Source: Stenopsyche tienmushanensis (Eukaryota; Arthropoda; Insecta; Trichoptera; Stenopsychidae). Taken from it: a stretch of DNA of 64,000 nucleotides. Where the stretch lies: NCBI GenBank assembly GCA_008973525.1, contig WACJ01000008.1, forward strand, positions 124,001-188,000. The letters run 5' to 3'. The notes below the pieces were generated by a model. It was not told where the DNA came from, made no database searches, and saw only the letters and a program-made list of their open reading frames with translations. Position numbers and translations under genes: made by a program. This document shows positions 12,303 to 24,300 of the stretch, one piece after another. Within the stretch, counting starts at the first letter, position 1, and every line of letters begins with the position of its first letter.

Positions 12303-15300
12303 GTGAGTTACCGAGTTCTCTTTTTAACGCTTTTGGTTTTATTTATTTATTTATGCATGTAGCTTATAATTTAGCTCTTAGTTATAGTATTTGGATTATT
12401 ATCGACGGAATTAATGAATAAATTAATATAAGAATGTTTTTATATTAATACGAATGTATGAGTATCGGATTTAAGAGGATTAATTGTGATAGTCATGCGC
12501 GTTCCGACAGTATGAATTGATTATTTGAAGGCTTAAAATGAATGTATTATCATAAAAGTTATGAGAGTGAATTGGTTTAATTAGTTTAAAGATACACAAT
12601 TCAGCTTACATTATTATTTTTTATCTCATGTAATCATTTATGGCTGTGTTTTGAATGTTTCAATGTAAAGATGAGTTTTTTTTTTCTTTAATATAGATGC
12701 CTTTATGCCGATGGATTCAAAACTTAATATTACTGTTTAAAACCACATTCGTTAAAGAATTCAATTGTGAATGCATGTGTATGGTTTATTTGAGAGGTTC
12801 TTTTATAATTTTTAGTGTCTTTTTTTTATTATCAAGAAAATAATATGTTTGTCCTGCTTCAAGCTAATTAATGGCCGTTGTTTTTAGCCCCCACCTCACA
12901 ATTTCAATTTCTTTCCTGTAAAAGTTGTCAGATAGCCAATTAAGCCACTGCCACTCGAACTTATAATTATTAGATATTTTTTCTTTTTATAAATGATTAT
13001 TATTCATGGATCTTTATGACATGATGATCTATGATTTTTACAAAAATAAATCTGGGATATTTATTATAGTTTTGTTGACAATATTAGTTCATTTAAATAC
13101 TTTTTTTTTCTTTTCCAATTATAACTCATGTATTTCCATAATTATTCATAGCCAATGTTATTTATACAATTGTTTAAAATAAAAAGCAAAGAAAATTGCT
13201 TCATAAACGACTCATGTATTATGAAATAATATATTTTGTCATCAAAGATCTCACATGCTAATTATGCCTGTGAAAATATGATTTATTCAGGACAAAAAAG
13301 TGGGTTTTTATGTATGGCATTGTATTGTAAAATGCTGTACATTAAATCATATTCCTACAACTAAGATTATTAGATATATTTTGTTTTTCTCCTTTGGTGG
13401 TTGATACAAAATGGTTATATATGCTATGTATGATACAATTCGATTGTACATTAATCCTTCTTAAATTATTTTTCCTTTATTTAACACCCATATTTTACAC
13501 AATTTAAATATATTTTTGAATATTGCGGCAAGTGACCGAGGAAAATATATTTTTTATGCGACAATTATACTAGCCTAACATGGATTTTATTAATATTTGA
13601 GTATTTCTTTGATAAAGTCATCATTTTACCAATGAGTTAAAAGAAAATAGGATTTTGTATGTAATTTAAACTTGACTCTCATGACAATCACAGTGCTGAC
13701 GATGGTCCTTCAATACCCTTTGACCCACAGTGCGAAGCACTTATTTGAATGAAAGGTCGGTGACACTCCTGATCTAGTCGGACCAGTGGATAGGAGATTA
13801 TCTGGATTATTATATATCTTATCCGGCCTTTCGAGATTATCGTCTTCTCTGCAAGTGATGTGTTCAAAGAATTGTAAGACCAGGATAGATGAGTTGGAAC
13901 ACCTGACCATCCATGAGATTCTCAATTAAAATCAACGATTTAAATATTCAGACATTTTGATGCAAAATGCTCATAGTTATAGTTTGTATTAACACTTTGC
14001 CATCTGCACGTCTCGTAAAAATTTCTTCGCTTGACGCTGGCAGCACTAATTCAGATTACTTTGCTTGTCGTTGACCGTTCTCGAATTTATCGCGAGATTA
14101 TAAATTGTCAAGTCTTACTAAGTATTTAGTATTTCAAGAAACAAAAGACTTGCTGACATATGTAAATTATTGCTACTTAAACAAAACACCAACAGAATGC
14201 AAACGATACTAAAGTGCTGTCGCCTGCTGCTGGATGGTATTTTGCGTGCAACACCAATGTTGTGAAGCTTGACGGATACGCGTGTATGCGACACCACTCT
14301 GGTATTGCCGGATGTCATAGTGCTAAAAATAAAATTGATTGAACAATGCTATATAAATCTAGATATATGATAGAATAGAGTAAATCCTTAAAATGTGATA
14401 AACGACGATTTTCTCTCTATTGTATACCATTTGGTTAGGATTGAGCCTTTGACAGCCTTTTTCGCCCTTATATCTGGTTTCTCAATAAGATTCAAATATT
14501 ACCATGAGCTGCGTACCCGTAAAGTGGAATAAGGAACTGCTGATTACAGAAGTAGATGGAATCTTTTTAAAAGGAGACCACTATCCTCAACAGCCTAGGC
14601 TGCTCAAATGGCGACTCGTCTCTACAAATAACTTAGCCGATATGAGACCCCTGCAGCCCCTTCCAAACTGAGGTTAGGTAATGACCTCGCATAGTAGTTC
14701 CTTTGAATTTACTCGCCTCATTTGAAGGACACAGAGTGAAAACATCGAACAGCAAAGTCGTGCCGTAAAGTTACCCCTACATGTCTTAACATTCTTAATA
14801 TAAACTCGTAGATGTTCATGCTTATTATTCAACAAAAAATCGTATTCTAAAGATTCTTTTAACTGTCATAAAATTTAGGTAAAATTAACTGAAATCGCTA
14901 TCGTCAGATAAGCTCTTTCAACAAATATAAGACGACTTTCGTTTGTGTTGTCTTGAGAGCAGGCGTTTGTTTTGATAATTAAGATACTCGCGTCATTCTT
15001 ATCGTTGACCAATTCTGTTTTCCCTCATTGACTGTTCCGGAGTGGTGTCATTAGCCGAGTATCATCACTCCTTTACAACTTTGATTGTTGTTTGCAGTCC
15101 TCGTTAGTTTCACAATCGATGATATGTTGTTGCTTAGCATTCAAAGGGCTAATGCATTTAAGTCTTGTTTAACATTTTTATATAAAATAAATTTAAAGAA
15201 TTACGTACTAACAGAAATGTTTCGAAACAAAGAAAAGAGTCCAAAATTTGTTTTTGTACAATTATTATTAATTTTGAACATCAGTCAGATGTTTATTTAT

Positions 15301-18300
15301 AATGGCGAAGCACATCTCGTAATTCCTTTCCTACCGACTCATCACTTCTGAGGGCCAATCTTGTGCAAAAAAGCGCGTTCTTTGTTTTTTTTTCATCGGC
15401 AATTTGTTCCTTGTACGTATGATCTTATTAAATACTGTTAAGCAAATCTTCATATAGCAAGAATCTTTCAAGATAATCTTAAACATTTAATATTACAACA
15501 ATCAGCTCTTTGTGGGTAAGCAGGATGATTATAAAATGAATTTTCTTGGAATATAACCAATTCAAGTTTTCAAAAGTACACCTAACCAACGACAGAACCT
15601 ATTTTCATAATTCATTTAATTCGAAATGAAATTTTATCCTTATTACACATATTCAAGCTTTAAAACACTCATTCATTAATAAATTCAAATTATTTTTTGA
15701 TATTACACTTCAAATGTGATTTTTTTTACCCTTAGCTTTTTATTTAACTGCCTAGAAGAAATAGTGTGTAATATTGCAAGATTGTGCTGTTTTTGTGAAC
15801 ACATTTCCGGTAGAATTCATTAATGTAATTTTAGCATCCTCGCCATATTTCATAAACGATGTATGCACTTCAAAGCTGAAATGAAAACCAAACCATTTAT
15901 ATAGTATTAAGAAGAAAAACTTACAGAGAATAATTTATAATTGTCTTAAAAGTTAAAAAGTACATTACAAATAAGATGTTTGTAATACATTTAACTTCAA
16001 AGTTATTCCTAGTGGTTGAATATTTGTGAATATAAAGTGATGTTTATCCAACTAATCAAATAATTATAGCATTCAATTTCTGCTATTCAATCGTACTAAT
16101 ATATTATAATGCGTACTAACATTTAATAGTTTACTGAAGTTGAATGTGATGTACTCGTGAATTGAGAGATAGGATAAGGTTAGATTTTATTATGGTCTAT
16201 TGACCAGTCATACTATCGCTTAGATATCGTCCTCTGTCACTTGTCCGCAGGTCGCAGTCATTCCGCGTAAGCCGCTCTCTCCGATCGAGCCGTGCCAACG
16301 TCAGTTCAGGTTCGGCCAATTTGATCAACTCCAGCATATCGGCGCATCCGTTGCTGCCACTGCCTCCCGGATCCAATGGTTTGTTTTCATTTCAGTTTTT
16401 GTTGTCCCTCTTCATTTTGCTCTCTTCTTTATTCTTCGATGCTTAAAACAACTAGTTGTTTATTTTTGTTTCACAGATTATAGAGAGTTTTTTTTTATTC
16501 TCTGTCCTTCCGTTCTTTGTTTGTATCAAAATCAATTTTTTTTTAAAGAAAGAAATAAGCTTTTAATTTTTAAATGTTTTTGTATTATACTAACAAAGTT
16601 GAGGCATTGTTTCTATTAGGTTTTAAAACCCAACTTAATTTGCATTCTTTGTATTCTAAAAGATACAAATATTACTATCTAGTATATTTTTGATTTTATT
16701 CATTTTGGTTATCATTTTATATAAGAATATTCTATATCAATTAATGGGAATACTTTTTATCTCTGGTACTTCTATTTCTTCATTTTAAAATGCTACTTTT
16801 TTTAGTTCTTTTTTTAATATAGGAATTTGTGCTGTTACCCTCGTATGTTATAATTTACAAAGAAATGTTTTTTTTTAATTGATGGAATTATTTTGTTAGT
16901 TAATTCTCGATTTATTCTTATGAAGAAAATGTATACTTAACTAGAAAAATTCCATCTATGTTATACTAATTTCATAAAGTGAAAACAAAAAAAATGAAAT
17001 TTATGTTACAATATTTATATATTTTCTATGCTACATGTATTTTGTAATTTACATGTATGAAGTTTTTTAAATTAATCATTTAATAGATTAAAATCATATT
17101 ATTTTGTTATACATAGATTCAGCATAAAGGTCTTATTATAAATGAATCATTTTTTTAAAAATCATTATCGTCTTTTATAAATTTATATAAATATGATATT
17201 TTAAATAACTATGTATTGTTAATCGATTTTTAATTTGTATTGCATTCGATATTTTCAAAATTAACCCTTTGACGAGTATGCGGTCAGCATACTCGTCACA
17301 GAGTAAGCACACATATGTTGCGTGCAATGTTTCATAGTACTTAATTTACAATACCGTGCTTATATTTCTAATGGAATATTATTTATTCAAATTATGATGT
17401 TAAACATTACATTTATGATCTGTTTTATTGTTTAGTCACGTTGAAAAAAAAATGATCTCTCTCCCGGAATGGTTAAAAGAGTATTATGTGATTTTTTAAA
17501 AATCAAAATATACTAATAATATACATTGATGTAATGACTTATTTTGATGAAAATCTTGTATTACAAACAATTGTCTCTTTGTTTTCGATAATTTATACGA
17601 ATATATTTGTATAGATGGAATGTCAAAAAAGGAAATTATATTCAATCTTATACCTTATCTAAGCCACACGGGTTCTTAAACTCTTGAACAATTTTTTTTT
17701 GCAGGCTACGTTATAATAAATATTATTAAATGGTAAAAATTACATAAAAACCACAGTACATAATAATAATGGGTTCATGTTTTATTTTTTGCCTTAAAAA
17801 AATTATTACTCCGTGTTTTCTTGCCTTTTCATCGTCTTCTTGAATTGTTTACGACCATTTTTTATGATTTTGCGAACCCCCAAGGAGTATACGGTCCACA
17901 GTTTAACTCAATCGATCAAATTAAATTCATCGCTCTCAACGCTTTGACGGACACGTCTGCATCGTGCGTCATTTTTGGTATGAAAAAATGATGCGTAATG
18001 CTGATGTGTCCGCCAACACATTAAAATAGATTACCAGGATATTTTAGAATAATCATAAACATTCAGTTTTATTCTACAATAACCAAAAATAACCATTGTG
18101 TTGTTATATTATAAAATATTATTCAGATTGGACAATGATTGTCCATTTAAGAATGATTGAAATCAATCATTTTAGAATCGGTTTACTTAGGAGTGTATCT
18201 AATATTTATATTGACAATAGAGTTCACAACAAAATTAATAAATTAGTCTATATTAAATTGCCTTATATGTTTATGCTTTTGTACAGTAATCGCTTCCGCT

Positions 18301-21300
18301 TTTATACAAATTATTTTTTGGAATTGATGTGTTTCATAATATGTTTTTTATTGTCGTCTTTGGACTATCTGTGCACAATCTATAGTAGTAGTTTGCTTCA
18401 ATGAAAATCAACCAGAACCCTAGTAATAAAGACAATTGAGGGTTTTTGTTTATCATTTTGTAACTGTTTAATGTAAAGTTTGCTTTATATATATAGATAA
18501 AATGAAGCTTTCCATTTCATGATTATGTATGTATGTTTAAGGCTATATTTATGTTATTAGGTAAATTAATCGACTATTTAAAGATAATGTTTTATATGCA
18601 AATCATTTTTGCAATGTCTATGCGATAAGTATCACATTTTATAATAATTGAATCTTATTTCATTCCCTTTTTAGCAATATCTCTGGAATGGGACAAGCAA
18701 CCTCAGTATCTGGAGGCTTCTCTGATGATGAAGGGTTACACGGGGGAAGCAGCCAGGGAGGCCTTGGTGCGGAGGAAATCGGAGGGGGGGACGGTGCCTC
18801 ATCGCCAGCTAGGTACTCCTACGAACTCTGTTGCCATGAGAGAGCCGGTATGTATAAAATATATGAACTATTATTTCCTTCATTGATTGAAATTTCATTT
18901 ATAATAAAAATGTTTTTTTTAAGTGTATATTTAATAATTAAATATGACAAATTTAGTAATATTTCTTGACAGTAAAGTAAGTGAAACTTGTATAGGCACA
19001 GTAAAGCAAATTGATTTCAATCAAGCTCAATAAATTAACCTCAACACTGTTGATAACAATATTCGTTCATTTCTTCAGAATATTTCTTAATGTTCAACTC
19101 AGTTTACTTCTGAAAGAGTAGATTTTGCAAAGGAGTGGTGATACTCGGCTAATAACGCCATTCTAGTACAATCAAGAGGGAATAACAAAATTGATCAACG
19201 ATAAGAATGATGCGAGTATCTTAATTATCAAAACATACGCCTACTCTCAAGACAACACGAACGAAAGTCGTCTTATCTCACGTCCACTGTGTCTATGTGT
19301 AGCAAAAGCAACTACTAGACCAGTAGCGTGCCTATTTTATTATATATTACACAAACACAGCTTCATCTTTTAACTAACAATTTCCATTAACAAATGGTTA
19401 AAAAAGCAATGCATAAAATCAATTTTTCATAGGAGCTAAGAAGTTTAATTTCTACCATGAGAGACTTGCGGCATTTTTTTTTTAAATCATGCTTTGAATT
19501 TAAATACAAACTTAGTTCAAAATAGCCTAACGACACTTTTTTTATTAGGGTATCGGTTTGGTGACACACGCGGAAGTCAACCATCACCATATGGCGGATG
19601 TGTCTCCTCCGCGTCAGACGACGACACCGCTGGTATGTATTTGATTTTCGATTGTAGAGAATTTAAAATATAACATAGACATTTCATGAAATTTCTTAAC
19701 CGAAATTCCAAATTTTAGGGTTCTCCGGAGAGTACATGGAGCCAATCGACATCGCTGCACAGCAGCACCGTTCCAGAAGCTGTTCAGGCTCTTCGGCAGC
19801 CTTCCAAATGGGCAGGCGACCCACAAGGTCAGATAATCACCTCTACAGACACGCCCCCCCTCTCCACTGGCCCCCACCACTTTAGAACCCAAACTCCAAC
19901 TCGAAATAGAGAAACACCCACTTTTAAAAAATCATCAGAGAGGCTTGAATATGAATTATCTAATGTTAATATATATTCTGCTGTGTCTGTTTGTCATTCA
20001 GTTCCAGGTATTCATTCTGTTCCACGGCGTAAAGTTTGGCAACGTAGTGCGAGTTGTAGAGATCTTTACGATTTTAGTTTCGATGATACGGGGCAAGCAA
20101 AACATAAGATTAAAAAATCCAAAGCTGTATCTCAATCGGCAAAGTTACCTGATATGAGTCAAAGTTTTCTTATAAATTTTGATGCCGATCGTAGAATTGA
20201 TTCACCTGTTACGCGGTATGATGATTCTCATAGGATTCTTTTAAGTGCTGGTGTTTCCCGGAATGCATCAATCGACATGGAACAGAATACTTTAAAACTA
20301 TTTCAAAAAGTGTTTTCCTCTAGTTATCCAGGTACATTACATACCCATAAACGTGAACCATATAATGCTTTTGAATTAGGCGGCTCGCAAGATGATATAT
20401 CTCATGATAGTTACGAATTAATTGAGAGATCTGATGATGAATGTTTCAATGTTTTTTTATATGATAGGTATAAAACTTCACATACACATATTAATACTCG
20501 GTCATGCTCGTTAGATTCGGGAAATTATATACCTTCCGATGATGAAAATTCTGGTTCGCATTTAGGTTCTGATTTTGAGACTCAACCGATTAATAAATCT
20601 CGCGTTATTAATTACATTAAGTACAAAAGTGATAATGATATTCAATTTGATCCTTTCCTAATGGACGACCCCAGAGATTTGCCTCGTGAAAAAATGTGCG
20701 TTAGATCAGATGGTAGCTTTTACAAAGAAATCAAAAGAGTTTTAGATTCAAGAACATCGAGTCAAGAATCTAAGAGTGATTATTATGATTCTAAATTATC
20801 CAAAAGTAGTGCTGATTCTAGTAAAAAATCCAAAGATAGTGTTTATCATACTGACAGTAAAAAATCAAGAGAAACTATTAAAAGTAAAAATTCTGATAGA
20901 TCTGGATCTCGAACGTCTAGCCAAGAATCAAAATCTGATTATCACGAACACAAAAAAACCACTTACGAATATGTTGAAGTAGGAAAAAGAAACTCAACGA
21001 TAATATATGATATAATAAAAGATAAAACTTCAGAAACAATATCTCGGACGTCTAGCCAAGAATCAAAGAGTGAATATTATGATACACATTCAAGTTTTCA
21101 ACATAATGAAGAAAGATCACCACAGGAAGAATTGAAATCTAAAATTCAAAATTTGAAATCCCACGAGATCTCAATGAGCGAAGTAAATGCAAATTGCGCA
21201 AAATCTAATTTTTATAATATACAAAATCCATACTCTACCTTTCCTAGTAATGTTAAACACAAAGAAATATCTCATGTGCATTCTATTAGTCTACAAAATG

Positions 21301-24300
21301 TTGAAACAGAACAGCATATGCGTGCGTACGGAAAGATAACTGAAGAAAAGGCTGCATCTAGTAAAACAATCTCGCCTAAGGACATGGACAAAAAACATCA
21401 AACCACGACTCATATATGGCCAGAGAATATAGCTGGTATATGTACAGAAATAGATAGCAGAACAGCAAAATCCCTTGCGTATCAAAGGCAACGTTCTTCA
21501 GACGCAGAGAACATTTTTAGTTTTGACAAAGAAAAAATAGAATCCATGACTAGTTCGCATAAAGAGGATGGAATAATGCTTTTGACTGATTCCTCAAAAG
21601 ATTCAGATGTTCCTCTTCCTCATAAGCTTCCCGCAATGGATAGTATCGAGTATGCTAAATCGAGATCACAATCATCCGCTCTTCATTCCGATTTTGAAAA
21701 ATCAAACACGGAAGATTTCACAAAACTGGTTGGTAAGAAAGACACGCGGAAAGAAGAATTGATTGCGAAAACTCATTTTGACGAATACAATCCTAAATTG
21801 ATACTCGATACCAGTTCAAGTAGTCGAATATGCGACGCTCAAATGACGTATACTCACGCAACCGTGGAACGAACCAAAAGTGATCCCAACAGTCTGGCTA
21901 ATAGGCAAAGACTCGGTTCAACTTCCAGACGTCATGTTTTGATGCATCAAAAATCGATCGATCTTACGCCAGCAGATTCCAGCGATGAAGAATATATGTT
22001 CCGACAAATACCCAGTGCGCCCCCCTTATCATCTAAATACGGTCATTTTGAAATGGCTCTTGATATAAATAGAGCCAATGTTGATTTACAAAAAACTGGA
22101 TTTGATCTTCCGAAGAACTATTTCAAAGAGTTTGATGAGATGAAAACTTATAAAAAGTCGAATATAGATCACGATAAAGATTTTGAGATACCGTATGTTC
22201 TTCACAAAATTCATGTTATGAATGGTACAGCGCCTACGCCAACAAATGGTAGGGCGGCGATTAACCTTGATATAAATTTTGGTAAGAATGTAAATAATAA
22301 ACAAGCGAATAATGGAACACGTTGCAGATATCATGATCACCCTAAATCTCCAAAGAGCCCTAAGTCTCCAAAATCGCCAAAATCACCCAAATCACCAAAA
22401 TCTCCGAAATCACCGAAATCGCCAAAATCTCCAAAAAATATAGTGACTGAAAGCAAACCATCGTCGACTTTTTTGGATGTTGAACCGCAAAATTTTCTAT
22501 TTACTCAAAATATAGATCTGTCTAAAATTGATCCGATTACTTTGGAAGTAGATAAAACTGCTCTTTCTATTCAACATTTATCTAGTCCAAAAAGGGATAT
22601 TACCAAATCCATAGACCCAGCGTTAATGGAAACATTGAATTCTAAACTGAGTCAAATTGAAAGCGATTCCGCAACCAGCTCTAAGACTGAAAGTTTGCAA
22701 CAAGACAAGTTAAAATATAAAGCCCATTTAGAAGCAAAACTCAGCATGAATGCAGGTAATTTGACTCAGAATAAAGATCTACCGCAGTTGAACGCGGATA
22801 AGTTGAGAGTTGATGCCAAGTATAGAATCGATAAAACAACGCAGGCAAAGAGAACAATTAAACCAAGAATGCAACCTAAGAAAACTGGCGGCGTAAAATC
22901 AAAAAATAAACCGAAAACGCGAATAACATCGTTTTCTTCCGACGATGAAAGTCTAGATTCGGACGATGTATTTGGTTCAGCCGAAGCCACTCCGACACGA
23001 TTGGAATTTTCGCCTCCTCAATCGAGAAAAGATATGGAACCAATTCTTCAATTTGAATATGATAAAATAACATCTGGGTCTTGGCATCGTGGCCAAACTA
23101 TGAGCTCAACAGAAATTGAAGGATCACCTCCACAGTGCAGAAAACTTGTAGAGCTAGAAGCTAAATATCATCCACAAATACTCGATCCCAATAGTAATAA
23201 TACTACTGAATTAAGGAGAATATCGGAACGTTCAATATCTATTCCGAGCTCTGAAGATGATGTCGTAACACAAAAACGTGATAGAATTCCCGAAATTAAA
23301 GAAAAAGAGCATACGACTTGGGAATACCATTTAACTGAGAATATACCTTCGCCGATATTAGAAAGTTGCGAATTTCTTAAATCCGAGGGGGAAGAAGAAC
23401 TAGCTGATCAAGAGGTGGAACGCGTAAATTCTGCTGATTTAAGTTATATGCTAAAACCCATTGATAATTCAAAAAGTCCGATTGATAGCGATTTATCTAG
23501 TTCAAAATTTGGCGGAGAAAATGTTGAAGTCGATCGTGAAACGGCATTAAAAAACAAGCTGAGGGATGAATTAATATCTCCGATGCCCCGTAAAAAAGGC
23601 GGTACTCCAATTATATTCGCTCATGCAAGATTAAACTTATCTGAAGGCTCCGTATTATCATTACAAAGACAAAAAGCTACGCAAGAATCGCCTACTGCTG
23701 GACGTAGGGCAAAAAGCCTCGATACTCCGGTTATTTCGTTACATAAACTTCCACCTATGAATGCATTCTCTTCCAAAGATGATACGGTCGGAGATTTTGA
23801 TGAAGAAGGTGAAATTTTGGAAGAAAAAACTATTGTCGATGATAATTTTGATATTGACAATGAAACGTTGACGGAAACTATAAATACGAGGGACGTTGAA
23901 AATATTAATGATGAGTTTGAAGAAGTTTCTAAAATTAAAAAACCAAAGAATTAGAAGCAGTTGTTTTAGACGTAGATGAAATAGCTCTCTTAGAGTGTTT
24001 AACTGAGTATAGAAGACCTAGATCGTTTAAAAGAAAGCCTGATATTCGTAAAACTAAATCTGGTAAAAGTCCCAATAAATCTCCAAACAGGTCTCCTGCA
24101 TCAAAATCTCCTATGTCAAAATCTCCATCTAGATCGCCCTGTTCATCATTGAATTCTCCGAGAGATAGTATTAGAAAATTTTCTGATCTTAGTGAAAATG
24201 ATCAAATTGTTCCTGATATGGAAAAAATTAGAAAAAAAGAGAAGAAGAAAAATACTCCAAAAGATAAAAATATTAATAAAAGCAGTGATATAGATAATTT

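Larger units (their letters stand above)
12303..16250 (+). other. Cdep intron 9
   Basis: A 3.9-kb intron. It contains an RTE-type LINE end (13690-13930), a copy of repeat C (14505-14690, minus) and a copy of repeat B (14874-15075). About 12.3-13.6 kb and 15.1-16.2 kb are AT-rich with nothing recognisable. Confidence 0.85.
16379..18674 (+). other. Cdep intron 10
   Basis: A 2.3-kb intron, very AT-rich. It contains an 81-bp foldback element (17940-18020) and a possible second TTAA-flanked palindromic element starting at 17265. Two adjacent small palindromes lie at about 18130-18175. Confidence 0.8.

Noticed and set aside
18096..18404. 102-codon frame within Cdep intron 10
   Set aside because: Tyr/Ile/Leu-rich AT-driven composition with no recognisable domain; intronic.
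23937..23943. Canonical -1 programmed frameshift heptamer at the A run
   Set aside because: The zero-frame codons are ATT AAA AAA CCA, so the run does not form a proper X-XXY-YYZ slippery site. The other two breaks are in the opposite direction, making a common programmed mechanism unlikely.
23925..23970. A short intron explaining the first frame break in the giant exon
   Set aside because: The only GT..AG pairs here would give introns of about 30-45 bp with a poor donor (GTTTCT). A single missing A in the six-A run explains the shift more simply.
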